Positions 8,704 through 18,851 of a stretch of 46,193 bases of DNA are shown here, piece after piece. The stretch comes from a bacterium (GTDB lineage: Bacteria; Verrucomicrobiota; Verrucomicrobiia; Limisphaerales; JAJXZI01): the NCBI GenBank assembly GCA_021780115.1, contig JAJXZI010000339.1, positions 1-46,193 of the forward strand, given 5' to 3'. Under the pieces are notes generated by a model. The model was not told where the DNA came from and made no database searches. It was given only the letters and a program-made list of their open reading frames with translations. A program made the position numbers and the translations under genes. The first letter of the stretch is position 1. Every line of letters starts with the position of its first letter.

Positions 8704-9882
8704 ATGAACGACCGCAAGCTGATCTTCCTTTATCCGCCGGAGGTCGAGGCGTTGAGCTACCCGGCCGATTGTCCGTTCAAGACGCAGCGGGCCGGTCTCA
8801 CGCGGCAACGGCTGATTTCCTTCGGGCTGCTCGGGGTGGAAGGGCGCCAGGAAGTGGCGCCCCGGGAGGCATCCCTGGCCGCGCTTCGGGAATTTCACAC
8901 CGCGGCCTACCTGGAGGAATTGCAGCGCGCTGCCGCGGGGGATCTGACGGTGGCGGGGTTCCGCATGGGCCTCGGCGGACCGGATACGCCGGTGTTCAAG
9001 GACATGTTTGCCTATGGCGCCTGGGCCTGCGGCGCGGCGCTCACGGCGGCCGACCTGTTGCTGGCGGGCGAGGCGGACGTCGCGTTCAACCTGCTGGGCG
9101 GTTTCCATCATGCTCACGCCGCCAGGGCCGGCGGCTTCTGTTATCTCAACGACGTCGTGCTGGCCTGCCAGCGGCTGGCCGCGGCCGGCAAGCGCGTCGC
9201 CTGCCTGGACGTGGACGCCCACCACGGCGACGGCACGCAGGCGGCGTTTTACCACCGCAATGACGTGCTGACGATCTCGCTCCACGAGAGTGGTCGGACG
9301 CTTTTCCCCGGCGGCGGTTTTGAGGATGAGATCGGCGCAGGCCCGGGCCGGGGTTACAACGTGAATGTCCCGCTGCCGGCGGACACCTACGACGAGGCCT
9401 TTCTGCTGGCGTTTGACGGCGTGGTCACGCCGCTGCTCGGCGCCTACGAACCGGACGTGCTCGTACTCGAACTGGGCATGGACACGCTGGCCGGCGACCC
9501 CCTCACGCACCTGCACCTGACCAACAACGTCGCGGCGGAGATTGTCAAACGGGTACTGCGCCTGCGGCGGCCGATCCTCGTCGCCGGCGGCGGCGGCTAC
9601 CACGTGGAGAACACGGTGCGCGGCTGGGCGCTGGCGTGGCGGACGTTTTGCGGCGAGGGCGAAGAAGATGATTTCAGCCTGGGGCTGGGCGGCGTCCTGC
9701 TCGGCAGCGCGGAATGGGCGGGCGGGCTGCGCGACCGCGAGTTGGTGGTCACGGCGGAGCGACGCCGGGCCGTCGAGCCGGAGTTGCGAGCCACAATGGA
9801 AACCGTTATCAAGCACGTCTTCCGGCATCATGGTCTTGGGACGTATTCCGCTGTGGGCTGCGATCCAGTCCGGAGCGGTTGA
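8704..9882 (+). CDS. Histone-deacetylase-superfamily protein, AcuC-like
   Basis: This zinc-dependent lysine deacetylase of the arginase/HDAC fold has 392 aa. Catalytic landmarks are all present: the His pair in GGFHHAHA (near 133), zinc ligands in [10 protein letters not shown] (near 170) and MDTLAGDPL (near 259), and the tyrosine in GGGGYH (near 296). It lies 65 bp before acetyl-CoA synthetase on the same strand. In Bacillus, AcuC deacetylates and so reactivates acetyl-CoA synthetase, and the linkage suggests the same job here. That substrate is inferred; polyamine or other acyl-lysine substrates remain possible. The C-terminus (about 320 onward) is longer than in minimal AcuC proteins. Confidence 0.9.
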   Translation: MNDRKLIFLYPPEVEALSYPADCPFKTQRAGLTRQRLISFGLLGVEGRQEVAPREASLAALREFHTAAYLEELQRAAAGDLTVAGFRMGLGGPDTPVFKDMFAYGAWACGAALTAADLLLAGEADVAFNLLGGFHHAHAARAGGFCYLNDVVLACQRLAAAGKRVACLDVDAHHGDGTQAAFYHRNDVLTISLHESGRTLFPGGGFEDEIGAGPGRGYNVNVPLPADTYDEAFLLAFDGVVTPLLGAYEPDVLVLELGMDTLAGDPLTHLHLTNNVAAEIVKRVLRLRRPILVAGGGGYHVENTVRGWALAWRTFCGEGEEDDFSLGLGGVLLGSAEWAGGLRDRELVVTAERRRAVEPELRATMETVIKHVFRHHGLGTYSAVGCDPVRSG

Positions 9883-9947
9883 CAGGGCCAGCCGGTTTTG
9901 CCGAAACGCAAACGATCACGACCGAAACCAAACCTGAAAGGAACCAC

Positions 9948-11930
9948 ATGTCAGAGCCCAACAAAACCGTTTCCACCAGTTCGCTCATGCAGGAAAACCG
10001 GACGTTCCCGCCGTCGCCCGAAGTCGTCCAACGCGCCCACATCGACGCCGCGCGGTACCAGGCGATGTACCAGCGCTCCATCCAGGAGCCCGGCCCGTTC
10101 TGGCTGGAACAAGCCGGCACGCTGGAGTGGTTCAAGAAACCGACCGTCGGCCGCAAGTATGTCTGGGACACCGCGGCGCGCCAGATCGAGCACACCTGGT
10201 TCGAGGACGGCCAGCTCAACGTCGCCGTCAACTGCCTGGACCGCCACTTGAAGACCGCCACGCGCACCAAGCCGGCCATCATCTGGCAGGGCGAGCCGGA
10301 GAACGACGTGGTGACGCTGACCTACGAGCAGTTGCACCGCGAGGTCTGCAAATTCGCCAACGTGCTCAAGTCGCTCGGCATCGGCAAAGGCGACCGCGTC
10401 TCGGTTTACCTGCCGATGATCCCGGAGCTGCCCATCGTGATGCTCGCCTGCGCCCGGCTCGGCGCGATCCACTCGGTCGTCTTTGGCGGCTTCAGCGCCG
10501 ACGCGCTCGCCGGCCGGATCAACGACTCCGCCTGCAAGCTGCTGGTCACCTCGAACGTCTCGCTGCGCGCCGGCAAGAGCATCCCGCTCAAGACGATGGC
10601 GGACGAGGCGCTCAAGCAGACCGCCAGCGTGGAGAAGGTGATCGTCGTCAAGCGCAACGAGACGCCCTGCCACCTGACGCCGGGCCGCGATGTCTGGTAC
10701 CACGACCTCATGGCCCAGGCAGGCACCGATTGCCCGCCCGCCGTCAACCACGCCGAGGATCCGCTCTTCATCCTCTACACCTCCGGCTCCACCGGCAAAC
10801 CCAAGGGCGTCGTCCACACCACCGCCGGCTACCTGCTGCACTGCGCGCTCAGCCACAAATACATCTTCGACGTTCACGAGGACGACATCTACTGGTGTAC
10901 GGCGGACATCGGCTGGGTCACCGGCCACAGCTACATCTGCTACGGCCCGCTCTGCAACGGCGCGACCAGTCTCATGTTCGAGGGCGTGCCCACCTTCCCC
11001 GACGCCGGCCGTTTCTGGCAGATCGCCGCCAAGTTCAAGGTGACAGTCTTCTACACCGCGCCGACGGCGATCCGCTCGCTCATCCGGCTCGGCGAGGAAT
11101 GGCCGAACAAGCACGACCTGAGCACGCTCCGCACGCTCGGCTCGGTGGGCGAACCGATCAATCCCGAGGCCTGGATCTGGTATCACCGCGTCATCGGCAA
11201 AGGCCGCTGCCCCATCGTCGATACTTGGTGGCAGACCGAGACCGGCGGCATCCTCATCACGCCGTTGCCCGGCGCCCACGTGCTCAAACCCGGCAGCGCC
11301 AACCGCCCGTTCTTCGGCGTCGAGCCGTGTGTGCTGCGCGACGACGGCCAGCCCGTCGCGCCGAACGAAGGCGGCAAACTCTGCATCCAGAAGCCGTGGC
11401 CCGGCATGATGCGCACCACCTGGGGCGACCACGACCGGTTCATCGACACCTATTTCACGATGTATCCGAACATCTATTTCACCGGCGACGGCTGCCGGCT
11501 GGACGAGGAGGGCGATTACTGGCTGATGGGCCGCATCGACGACGTAGTGAACGTCTCCGGCCACCGCATCGGCACCGCCGAAGTCGAGAGCGCGCTGGTG
11601 AGTCATCCGAAAGTGGCCGAGGCCGCCGTGGCGCCGATGCCGCACGACATCAAAGGCCAGGGCCTCTATGCCTTCGTCACGCTCAAGGAAGGCGTGCATG
11701 AGAGCGAGGAACTCAAGAAGGAACTCGCCGGCCATGTCCGCAAGGAAATCGGGCCGATTGCCGTGCCGGACAAAATCCAGTTCGCGCCCGGCCTGCCGAA
11801 GACGCGTTCGGGCAAAATCATGCGCCGCATCCTGCGCAAGATCGCTGAGAACGCCGTGGACCAGATCGGCGACACCCAGACGCTGGCCGACCCGCACGTG
11901 GTCGAGGCGCTGGTGAAGGGCAAACAATAA
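9948..11930 (+). CDS. acs: Acetyl-CoA synthetase (AMP-forming)
   Basis: It activates acetate with ATP and CoA to acetyl-CoA through acetyl-AMP in the cytoplasm. The 660 aa from ATG 9948 match the family; a GAAAGG ribosome binding site precedes it, so the longer ORF from 9714 is rejected. Visible motifs are the P-loop [11 protein letters not shown] (about 275), TWWQTETGG (about 425), the hinge region [13 protein letters not shown] and the C-terminal [11 protein letters not shown] (about 620). That last segment carries the catalytic lysine known to be controlled by acetylation. The deacetylase gene upstream fits that control. An OFA-family carrier follows after a repeat-filled 283-bp gap. Confidence 0.97.
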   Translation: MSEPNKTVSTSSLMQENRTFPPSPEVVQRAHIDAARYQAMYQRSIQEPGPFWLEQAGTLEWFKKPTVGRKYVWDTAARQIEHTWFEDGQLNVAVNCLDRHLKTATRTKPAIIWQGEPENDVVTLTYEQLHREVCKFANVLKSLGIGKGDRVSVYLPMIPELPIVMLACARLGAIHSVVFGGFSADALAGRINDSACKLLVTSNVSLRAGKSIPLKTMADEALKQTASVEKVIVVKRNETPCHLTPGRDVWYHDLMAQAGTDCPPAVNHAEDPLFILYTSGSTGKPKGVVHTTAGYLLHCALSHKYIFDVHEDDIYWCTADIGWVTGHSYICYGPLCNGATSLMFEGVPTFPDAGRFWQIAAKFKVTVFYTAPTAIRSLIRLGEEWPNKHDLSTLRTLGSVGEPINPEAWIWYHRVIGKGRCPIVDTWWQTETGGILITPLPGAHVLKPGSANRPFFGVEPCVLRDDGQPVAPNEGGKLCIQKPWPGMMRTTWGDHDRFIDTYFTMYPNIYFTGDGCRLDEEGDYWLMGRIDDVVNVSGHRIGTAEVESALVSHPKVAEAAVAPMPHDIKGQGLYAFVTLKEGVHESEELKKELAGHVRKEIGPIAVPDKIQFAPGLPKTRSGKIMRRILRKIAENAVDQIGDTQTLADPHVVEALVKGKQ

Positions 11931-11968
11931 ACCAATCCCTCGGCGCCCGGTGCGTCGAGGGAAACAGC

Positions 11969-11996
11969 GCCGCCGGGGGTGCGATGCCCCGGCGGC
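11969..11996. repeat. 10-bp hairpin downstream of acs
   Basis: GCCGCCGGGG (11969-11978) pairs perfectly with CCCCGGCGGC (11987-11996) around GTGCGATG. A weaker CCCTCG/CGAGGG hairpin precedes it. No T-tract follows either, so they are more likely part of a dispersed repeat, or a factor-dependent 3' end, than an intrinsic terminator. Confidence 0.5.
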
Positions 11997-12054
11997 TGCC
12001 TGAGTGTCTTCGGACAGCCGGAACCGGACTTCGGGACCGGGGCGTTGAAGATGA

Positions 12055-12128
12055 AACGCAGAGACGCAGAAAACACTGAGAGCCGCGGAGAAGAGAGGTT
12101 CTCTGGGACTCCTCTGCGCCTCCGCGTT
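12055..12128. repeat. Dispersed element with 16-bp imperfect inverted ends
   Basis: AACGCAGAGACGCAGA (12055-12070) is matched by TCTGCGCCTCCGCGTT (12113-12128), whose reverse complement agrees at 14 of 16 positions. Sequences of the kind acgcagagacgcagaaaa are, to my knowledge, scattered through environmental Verrucomicrobia and related genomes. The element fills the centre of the acs-mfs gap and is followed at about 12180-12210 by a TTTGAATTTTGGACTTC stretch, another common interspersed motif. Confidence 0.65.
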
Positions 12129-12213
12129 GCGCCAACGACCTCGCCCGGCGTCACTGGCGGCTTCCGTTGCAGGCTTCTGGCTTTGAATTTTGGACTTCGA
12201 ACCCTGAACTCCC

Positions 12214-13530
12214 ATGACAACTGAAACCAGTCCCCAGACACCGGCGACCCATCGTGGCTGGCTCGTCACCTTCGCCGGCACCGGCATCAACCTCGCCCTC
12301 GGCGTGCTCTACGCCTGGAGCATCTTCAAGGGCGCCATCCAGAAAGATTTCGGCTGGGAGGCCGCGTCGCTCAACGACCCCTACTCGGTCTGCTGCCTGG
12401 TCTTCGCCTTCTCGATGATCCTGGCCGGCCGGTGCCAGGACAAGTTCGGCCCGCGCCTCACGGCCTTCGTCGGCGGGCTGCTCGTGGGCCTGGGATTCTT
12501 TGTCGCGTCCCGCACGACCGGCTATTGGTCGTGGGTCATCGGCTTTGGCGGGCTGGCGGGCATGGGCATTGGTTTTGGTTACTCATCGGCCACGCCGCCC
12601 GCGCTCAAATGGTTCCCGCCGGCGCGGACCGGCCTGATCGCCGGCCTGGTGGTCGCGGGCTTTGGGCTGGCGTCGGTCTATATCGCGCCGCTGTCAAAGC
12701 ATCTGCTGGCGACGCGCGGCGTGTTGCCGGCGATGCAGTTCTACAGCGTCGCGTTCCTGATCGTCGTGTGCGGACTCTCGTTGTTGCTCGCCAATCCGCC
12801 GCCGGGCTACGTCGCGGCGTCGAGCGGGCCAGGCATTTCGCCTGTCTCTGGGAGGCGGGAAGCCCGTCCTGCCTTGAGCGCCACGCCTACGGAGATGCTC
12901 CGCACGCCGACTTTCTACCTGCTTTGGGTCATCTACTTTATCGGCGCCGGCGCCGGTCTCATGGTAATCAGCAGCCTCAGCGGCATGGCCACGAAGAGCC
13001 TGGGGGGGGCGGCCTTTGTGGCCGTGGCCGTGCTCGCGATCGGCAACGCCGCCGGGCGCATCCTGGCGGGGATCCTCTCCGACAAGATCGGGCGGCGCTG
13101 GACCCTGATGCTGGTCCTGCTCATCCAGGCGACGCTCATGTTCATCGCGATTCCGGTGACCGCCGCCAAAGACACGGCGGCGGTGGTGATCGTGCTCGTC
13201 GCCGCGCTGATCGGCGCGAACTACGGCGCGAACCTTTCGCTTTTCCCCTCGTTCACGAAGGACTTATGGGGGCTGAAGAGTTTCGGCGTGAACTACGGCC
13301 TGGTCTTCACCGCGTGGGGCGTGGGCGGCTTCGTGTTGAGCCGCTGGCAGCAAATGCTCACCTCCCGGAGCGGCGGCAGCTACACCAGTTCGTTCCTCAC
13401 CGCCGGTGTCCTGCTCCTCGTGGGCGCCGGGCTGACGCTGTTGTTGAAGCCGAAGCAAACCACGCCGGCGCCCGTCGCCGCGGGATCCGCGCCCGTGGAG
13501 CGGCGTGGCGAAGCGGCGTCGGTGAAGTGA
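12214..13530 (+). CDS. MFS transporter of the oxalate/formate antiporter (OFA) family
   Basis: This 438-residue, 12-helix inner-membrane carrier has the OFA-family start LVTFAGTGINLALGVLYAWS and the signature near the end, NYGANLSLFPSFTKDLWG then FGVNYGLVFTAWG. OFA carriers move small mono- or dicarboxylates. Placement behind acs and acuC makes acetate or a related carboxylate the first guess; oxalate/formate exchange is less likely without oxalate-degrading genes nearby. The loop between helices 6 and 7 carries an in-frame dispersed repeat (residues about 207-220), which lengthens the cytoplasmic loop without breaking the frame. Confidence 0.88.
   Translation: MTTETSPQTPATHRGWLVTFAGTGINLALGVLYAWSIFKGAIQKDFGWEAASLNDPYSVCCLVFAFSMILAGRCQDKFGPRLTAFVGGLLVGLGFFVASRTTGYWSWVIGFGGLAGMGIGFGYSSATPPALKWFPPARTGLIAGLVVAGFGLASVYIAPLSKHLLATRGVLPAMQFYSVAFLIVVCGLSLLLANPPPGYVAASSGPGISPVSGRREARPALSATPTEMLRTPTFYLLWVIYFIGAGAGLMVISSLSGMATKSLGGAAFVAVAVLAIGNAAGRILAGILSDKIGRRWTLMLVLLIQATLMFIAIPVTAAKDTAAVVIVLVAALIGANYGANLSLFPSFTKDLWGLKSFGVNYGLVFTAWGVGGFVLSRWQQMLTSRSGGSYTSSFLTAGVLLLVGAGLTLLLKPKQTTPAPVAAGSAPVERRGEAASVK
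12831..12873. repeat. Hairpin repeat translated in frame within the MFS gene
   Basis: The DNA reads CAGGC-ATTTC-GCCTG, then GGCGGGAAGCCCGTCC, two small hairpins in succession. It encodes PGISPVSGRREARPALS in the central loop of the carrier, where insertions are tolerated. Part of it (CAGGCATTTCG) recurs at about 8424. Confidence 0.55.
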
Positions 13531-13576
13531 CGCGCGCCTCCGCACAGACACCACCCAACCCGAACCGTAGAGTTCC

Positions 13577-14935
13577 ATGAAATCAATCGTTGCCGAGTCG
13601 GTCCGACGCCCCCCCACCTTCACCCCGCTCCGCGGCGCCGCCGCGCTGGCCGCGCTTTCCGCCTCGCTGGCGCCCGCTCCCGCGGCGAACACCAACTTCG
13701 CCTTCAAAGCCGAGGCGAGCGTCCAGGAGACGTACGACAGCAACGTGTATCTCCAGGACGTCACACCGCACTTCAACCCCGCGCTGGTGCATCCCGGGGC
13801 CGTCCTAGCCCAACCGCTCTACGGCTCGTTCGTCAACACCGCCACGCCGCGTCTGGCCTTCGACTACCAGCCGGACGACGCCTTCCACGCCGCCGTGAGT
13901 TACGCGCCCGAGGTGGTGATTTTCGACCGGGCCTCCTCGGAGGATCACGTCACCCACCGCGGCGTCGTCAACCTCGGCGGCCAGACCGGCGCGCTGACGT
14001 GGGAGCAGGCGGACAATTTCACCTGGATTGACGGCAACGATTACGGCCTGGACTTCGGCGGGCCGGGCATGGCGCCGGCCATCGGCGGCATTCCCACCCG
14101 CGACCGTCGCTCGGCCTTCATTTACCGCGGCGGGTTGAAGCTGACATACACCCTGGACAAATGGTTCCTGCGCCCGGTGGCGAGCGGTTACATCCACGAC
14201 TTCTTCACTCAGCAAATCCCCAATGTCGCCACGCCCGGCTTCGCCGGCTACGACCCTTACTATGAAAACTACGTGGACCGCAAGGATGTCAACGGTGGCT
14301 TGGACGTGGGCTACCAAGTCCTGGACAAGACGTGGCTCGTCGCCGGCTACCGTTATGGCTCCCAGTTCACCGGCAATCTTATCGGCGCCACGCTTAACGG
14401 CGTGCCGCTCCACTATGACAGCCTCTATCATCGCCTGCTGGTCGGCGTGGAAGGCCAGCCCACCGACTGGGCCAAACTCACCACGGCGCTGGGACCGGAG
14501 TTGCACCACTTCACCGACGTCACCGCGCCGAAATTCAACCGGAACCTGGTGGCGATGTACATTGACGCCTGCGGCGCGTTCCAGTTGACGAAACAAGACA
14601 CGCTGACGCTGCTGGCCAAACGCTTCCTCCAGCCATCCTACGCCAGCGCCTCGGTCTATAACGACGTGACTTACAACATCAACTGGCGGCGCCGGCTGAA
14701 CGACCATTTCAATTGCGGCGCCGGCTTCCAAGCCTACGAAGGCGACTGGGCCGCGCCGATCATCCGCGACGACTGGATTTACACCGCCAACGCCTCCCTG
14801 AGCTATAGCTACGACAAGCACTGGGGCGGCGAGTTGGGTTACTCCTATGATTTCGCGCTCAGCCAGTTCCCGGGCTTTGCCGGCCGCGGCTTCACCCGGC
14901 ACATGGTCTGGCTGGGAGTCAAATACACCCTCTGA
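13577..14935 (+). CDS. Outer-membrane beta-barrel protein
   Basis: The 452-residue product starts with an export signal ([20 protein letters not shown]). It continues as alternating amphipathic strands rich in Tyr, Asn, Asp and Gly with turn-like segments such as [11 protein letters not shown] and [14 protein letters not shown]. The last strand [13 protein letters not shown] ends at the C-terminus in the manner of barrel proteins recognised by BamA. No catalytic motif was found. Barrels like this are abundant in Verrucomicrobiota; the cargo or role is unknown. It stands alone between the carrier gene and the SDR gene. Confidence 0.8.
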   Translation: MKSIVAESVRRPPTFTPLRGAAALAALSASLAPAPAANTNFAFKAEASVQETYDSNVYLQDVTPHFNPALVHPGAVLAQPLYGSFVNTATPRLAFDYQPDDAFHAAVSYAPEVVIFDRASSEDHVTHRGVVNLGGQTGALTWEQADNFTWIDGNDYGLDFGGPGMAPAIGGIPTRDRRSAFIYRGGLKLTYTLDKWFLRPVASGYIHDFFTQQIPNVATPGFAGYDPYYENYVDRKDVNGGLDVGYQVLDKTWLVAGYRYGSQFTGNLIGATLNGVPLHYDSLYHRLLVGVEGQPTDWAKLTTALGPELHHFTDVTAPKFNRNLVAMYIDACGAFQLTKQDTLTLLAKRFLQPSYASASVYNDVTYNINWRRRLNDHFNCGAGFQAYEGDWAAPIIRDDWIYTANASLSYSYDKHWGGELGYSYDFALSQFPGFAGRGFTRHMVWLGVKYTL

Positions 14936-15039
14936 GCCGCGCCGCGTTGGCGGACGGCGCCGGCCAGACGCGCGGCGCTTTCCCCGCCGGCGAACAATCT
15001 CCTTTCCCGGCGCGCGGCGTGTGTCCTACCCTCCGCGTG

Positions 15040-15837
15040 ATGAATCCTGCGGCCTTGATCACCGGCGCGTCGCGCGGCATTGGACGCGGCATCGCCTTGG
15101 AGTTGGCGCGCCTCGGCTACGACCTCATCGTCAACTACGCCGCCCACGAAACCGCCGCCCGGCAGACCGCCACCGACTGCGTGGCGGCAGCGAACTCCGC
15201 CGGCCACGCCCTCCGCGTTGAGACCTGCCAGGCGGACATCAGCCTTGCCGCCGATCGAGCGAAGCTCCTTGCATTCACCCGGCAGCGATTCGGCCGGCTG
15301 GACCTGCTGGTGAACAACGCCGGCATCGCGCCAACGGTGCGCGCCGACTTGCTCGACGCCAGCGAGGAGAGCTTTGACCGCCTCATCGCCCTCAACGTCA
15401 AAGGCCCGTATTTTCTCACTCAACTCGTCGCGCGCTGGATGATCGCGCAACGCGCGGCTGGCATTCTGCCACCGGGGGCCGGCCCGAAAATCATCACCAT
15501 CTCCTCCATCAGCGCCTACACCGCCTCGACGAATCGCGGCGACTACTGTGTTTCCAAGGCCGCGCTTTCCATGCTCACGCCGCTCTTCGCCGCGCGCCTG
15601 GCCGAACACGGCATCTGGGTCTATGAAATCCGCCCCGGCCTCGTCGCCACCGACATGACCGAGCCGGTGAAGGCAAAGTATGACCCACTCATCGCCGAGG
15701 GTCTGACGCCGATCCGGCGCTGGGGCACGCCGGAAGACGTGGGCAAAGCCGTCGTGGCGATCGCGCAGAACTTACTGCCGTTCAGCACCGGCGAGGTGAT
15801 CAACGTGGACGGCGGGTTTCACTTGCGGCGGCTGTGA
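15040..15837 (+). CDS. SDR-family oxidoreductase, 3-oxoacyl-ACP reductase-like
   Basis: This 265-aa classical short-chain dehydrogenase uses NAD(P)H. The nucleotide-binding [12 protein letters not shown] is at 7-18, the NNAG motif near 90, the catalytic Ser in TISSISAY and the Tyr/Lys pair in YCVSKAAL. The end [14 protein letters not shown] is typical of 3-ketoacyl-ACP reductases and related sugar or alcohol dehydrogenases. ATG 15040 is chosen because it directly precedes the first beta strand. It lies 61 bp before the GHMP kinase and may share its transcript. The substrate is unknown. Confidence 0.9.
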   Translation: MNPAALITGASRGIGRGIALELARLGYDLIVNYAAHETAARQTATDCVAAANSAGHALRVETCQADISLAADRAKLLAFTRQRFGRLDLLVNNAGIAPTVRADLLDASEESFDRLIALNVKGPYFLTQLVARWMIAQRAAGILPPGAGPKIITISSISAYTASTNRGDYCVSKAALSMLTPLFAARLAEHGIWVYEIRPGLVATDMTEPVKAKYDPLIAEGLTPIRRWGTPEDVGKAVVAIAQNLLPFSTGEVINVDGGFHLRRL

Positions 15838-15898
15838 ACGGAGCTGGCTGCGGGAACGTGCTCGACGCCGGAGGGCGGATTCTGGCAAGTAGAGCGGC

Positions 15899-16882
15899 GT
15901 GATTATCAGCCGGACCCCCTTGCGGATGAGTTTCGTGGGCGGCGGCAGCGATCTGCCGGTGTTCGCCCGCCGCTTCGGCGGCGCGGTCGTCTCCACGGCG
16001 ATCGACCAGTTCGTCTATGTCACGGTCAACCCGAAGTTCGACGAGAAAATCCGGGTCAGCTATTCCCGCACCGAGGAGGCCCGCTCCGTGGACCGCATCC
16101 GGCATCCGTTGGTGCGCGAGGCCATGCGGCTGCTCCGGATCGACGGCGGGATTGAGATCACGTCCATCGCCGACATTCCGGCCAAAGGCACCGGGCTGGG
16201 CAGTTCCAGTTCGTTCACGGTCGGCCTGCTCCACGCGCTGCACGCCTACGCCGAACGTTACGCCAGCGCCGAGCAACTCGCCCGGCAGGCCTGCGAGATC
16301 GAGATCGAGCGCTGCGGCGAGCCGATTGGCCGGCAGGACCAATACGCCGCGGCCTTCGGCGGGCTGAATTTCATCCAGTTCCACCCCGACGATTCCGTCA
16401 CCGTGGAGCCGATCATCTGCCGGCGCGAGACGATCCGGCAACTCCAGGCCCACCTGCTGACGTTCTACACCGGTCTGACGCGCAGCGCCGCCAGCATCCT
16501 GCACCAGCAGCAGGGCGCGGTCGCCAGCGAGAGGAAAAAGCAGGCGGTGATGCGCCGCATGGTGGCCCTGGCCCATCAACTCTGGCGGGAACTGCAACAA
16601 AACCGCGTGGCCGCGTTTGGGGAAATCATCCACGAAAACTGGCTTTTGAAAAAGAGCCTGGCCCGCGGCATCAGCAACGAGCGGATCGACGATTGGTACG
16701 CCCGGGCCCGCCAGGCCGGCGCGCTCGGCGGCAAACTGCTCGGCGCCGGCGCGGGCGGCTTCCTGATGTTCTACGCGCCGCCGGAGCGGCACGACGCCAT
16801 CGCGCGGGCGCTGCCCCGGCTGCGCCGCATGGATTTCCACTTCGAGCCGCAGGGCAGCCGGATCATCTTCGTGCATCACTGA
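15899..16882 (+). CDS. GHMP-family sugar kinase, heptose-7-phosphate kinase-like
   Basis: This is an ATP-dependent small-molecule kinase of 327 aa. All three GHMP motifs are visible: motif 1 in SRTPLRMSFVGGGSDLP, the ATP-binding motif 2 in GTGLGSSSSFTVG and motif 3 in LLGAGAGGFLMF. The opening RTPLRMSFVGGGSDLPxF is characteristic of D-glycero-D-manno-heptose-7-phosphate kinases (HddA) and fucokinase-like relatives. A heptose role fits the rfaE2-like gene 5 kb away. GTG 15899 is the start, as MIISRTPLR begins the first strand. A GT8-like protein follows after 51 bp. Confidence 0.88.
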   Translation: MIISRTPLRMSFVGGGSDLPVFARRFGGAVVSTAIDQFVYVTVNPKFDEKIRVSYSRTEEARSVDRIRHPLVREAMRLLRIDGGIEITSIADIPAKGTGLGSSSSFTVGLLHALHAYAERYASAEQLARQACEIEIERCGEPIGRQDQYAAAFGGLNFIQFHPDDSVTVEPIICRRETIRQLQAHLLTFYTGLTRSAASILHQQQGAVASERKKQAVMRRMVALAHQLWRELQQNRVAAFGEIIHENWLLKKSLARGISNERIDDWYARARQAGALGGKLLGAGAGGFLMFYAPPERHDAIARALPRLRRMDFHFEPQGSRIIFVHH

Positions 16883-16892
16883 TGCGGCCGGG

Positions 16893-16921
16893 TTGACCCG
16901 CGCCCGCGCCGCTCCTACCCT
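16893..16921 (+). promoter_or_regulatory. Candidate promoter of the GT8-like gene
   Basis: TTGACC (16893-16898), a 17-nt spacer and TACCCT (16916-16921), 12 nt before the ATG at 16934. The predicted leader would be about 5 nt long. Confidence 0.4.
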
Positions 16922-16933
16922 GCCGCGAAGCCG

Positions 16934-17818
16934 ATGACCAAAGGCAAGCAAGTGGCCGTGACGGTGGCCTCCGGGCCGCCGGCCGAAAAGCTGGATTACA
17001 CCTTCACCAGCTTCGCGCAGAACCCGTTCCTGGAACTGCACGCCTTCATCGTGGACACCCGGCTGCCGGAACGCCGGCTGCCGGGCGTCACCTATCACCT
17101 GAAGGCGCCGGACCCGGCCTTCTCGCATCCGATGCGGGACCTGTATTATCGGCGGTGGAGTTTCCTGGACGAACTGGACGCGGAGTTTGCGCTGGTGGTG
17201 GACAACGGCGACGTGCTTTGCCTGCAGCCGATGCCGGAAATCCCCGCGCTGCTGCGCGGGGCGGCCGTGGCCGCCGCCGTCGAGCACGAAGGCGGGCGTT
17301 ATCTGGCCGGGCAGAAATACGTGAGCTGCTACCTCAACGCCGGCGTCACCTTCTGGGACGTGCCGGCGAGCCGGGAGATCCGCCGCCAGATCGTGGCGCG
17401 CGGCCGGGCGCGCTTCCGCAGCGTGGAAGACCAACTGACGCTGAACGAGGTCCTGCACACGCTCTACTGGGACCAACTGGTGATTTTGCCCAGCCAATTC
17501 AACTACCGCGCCGACCTTGACCACGGCCGCAGAGGTTGGCCCGTGGTGGATTCACTCGACGGCGTTGTCATTTACCACAATCCCTTTGGCATCGCGACCG
17601 CCAAGGAACTCCGCCCCGTAAAGCCACGCGCTGTGCTGTCCGAACTTGAGGCGGATACGAGGCCACTGACGCGGCGCGAGCAATTCTGGCGGCAGATGGC
17701 ACACCGCCGGGAGCCGCATTTCATGCATCACTCGCTGTTCAAAGATCTCTTGGATGCGCGGAAAGGCGGCTTGATCAGGATCCTCAGGGCCTTTTGGGGG
17801 AGCGCCCGCGGCAAATAG
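16934..17818 (+). CDS. GT8-like glycosyltransferase
   Basis: This 294-aa cytoplasmic protein resembles the GT-A fold of family 8 transferases. ALVVDNGDVLCLQP fits a strand ending in a degenerate metal-binding DxD (DNGD). SCYLNAGVTFWDVPASREI matches the conserved FNAGV segment of GT8. EDQLTLNEVLH followed by LPSQFNYR matches the DQ-then-N segment. The usual final HxxG-type metal ligand may be VIYHNPFG. No signal peptide or membrane helix is present. It follows the heptose-kinase-like gene, so surface glycan synthesis is the likely pathway. The sugar donor is unknown. Confidence 0.7.
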   Translation: MTKGKQVAVTVASGPPAEKLDYTFTSFAQNPFLELHAFIVDTRLPERRLPGVTYHLKAPDPAFSHPMRDLYYRRWSFLDELDAEFALVVDNGDVLCLQPMPEIPALLRGAAVAAAVEHEGGRYLAGQKYVSCYLNAGVTFWDVPASREIRRQIVARGRARFRSVEDQLTLNEVLHTLYWDQLVILPSQFNYRADLDHGRRGWPVVDSLDGVVIYHNPFGIATAKELRPVKPRAVLSELEADTRPLTRREQFWRQMAHRREPHFMHHSLFKDLLDARKGGLIRILRAFWGSARGK

Positions 17819-18002
17819 GCGAGACCTCGCCGCGCAACGCGCTGGCCGGGCGGACATCTGGGGTTGATCTCCTCCACCGGTATTCAGCTTACCTGCCCCG
17901 GTCTGCAAAATCGGCAACGTTGACCACCCGGGGCACAGGTGCTACCTTCTCGCAACTTCTGATTGCCAGCAAATTCGTGCTGGAACCATCAAAGACTAGA
18001 AT

Positions 18003-18776
18003 ATGCAAGACCTTCGCAACCCCGGCAGGCGATGGGGAACAAGCGCCTGCGGGCCACAAACTGTGCCCCGCTTTGCCGTGCCCGACAAAACGGCGTTCAC
18101 TTTGATTGAACTCCTCGTGGTCATCGCCATTATCGCCATCCTCGCCGCCCTGCTTCTGCCCTCGCTCAGTACGGCGAAGAACTCCGCCGCCCGGACGCAA
18201 TGCCTGAACAACCTGAAGCAGGTGGGAGCCGCGATGCTGCTGTACACTCAGGACAGCGGGGATTACTTCCCGACGCATGATGAATGGCCGACCTACGGCG
18301 GACAACGGGGCGATAGTTCTTTGTACAGCGCAAACCTGTATGATGTCACCAACCGGCCGCTCAATGTCTATGCCGGAAACGTGGGGGTCTTCCACTGTCC
18401 TCGCGACAAGGGTGATGCTTTTTATGGTGTCAGCACTTCCTGCTGGCAGGCCTATGGCACCAGCTATTTGGTGGAGTTCGGAGAAGACAATTTCCGGATA
18501 AGCTATGTGACGGCGAAACGCGGCGGAGGCTGGGGAGGCCCCCCCGTCAAGGCGGGAGCGTTGGTGCGGACGGCCAACAAGATCCTCTTGGGGGACTGGC
18601 CGATGCACCCCAACCGCCCGTTGAACGACCGGCGCACGCAATGGCACAACTTCGGAGACAAGCGCGCCTTTGACATCGTCTTTGCGGACGGCCATGCCGT
18701 TTATTGCACGTTCCCGCCGACGTACACCGCTGCGGACCAAGGGATGCCCGGCGATCCGAACTATCTTTGGTGGTGA
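18003..18776 (+). CDS. Type IV pilin-like / type II secretion pseudopilin of the Verrucomicrobia-Planctomycetes kind
   Basis: The 257-aa product has a prepilin leader of about 31 residues ending in DKTA, followed by [22 protein letters not shown]. Position -1 is Ala rather than Gly, a common variant in these phyla. After the hydrophobic helix come the conserved [24 protein letters not shown] and, near the end, FADGHAVY, the usual C-terminal H-x-DG-like motif of these large pseudopilin families. It is processed by the prepilin peptidase and anchored in the inner membrane. It stands alone, as such paralogues often do. Its exact role is unknown. Confidence 0.88.
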   Translation: MQDLRNPGRRWGTSACGPQTVPRFAVPDKTAFTLIELLVVIAIIAILAALLLPSLSTAKNSAARTQCLNNLKQVGAAMLLYTQDSGDYFPTHDEWPTYGGQRGDSSLYSANLYDVTNRPLNVYAGNVGVFHCPRDKGDAFYGVSTSCWQAYGTSYLVEFGEDNFRISYVTAKRGGGWGGPPVKAGALVRTANKILLGDWPMHPNRPLNDRRTQWHNFGDKRAFDIVFADGHAVYCTFPPTYTAADQGMPGDPNYLWW

Positions 18777-18851
18777 GCCGTAGTTTCGTCCCAACAGGGA
18801 CCGCGCAGGGTGGCTTCAGCGCGAAAGGCTCCGGGCAATTCCGCCGCAGGG

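Noticed and set aside
11666-12241. 191-aa minus-strand ORF with SPKFKARS-type peptides
   Set aside because: Translation of dispersed repeats and the antisense of acs.
9951-12290. 779-aa minus-strand ORF
   Set aside because: Shadow of acs and of the repeats behind it; GC-rich codon bias opens the opposite frame.
15800-17524. 574-aa minus-strand ORF
   Set aside because: Antisense to the GHMP kinase and GT8-like genes; low-complexity and without motifs.
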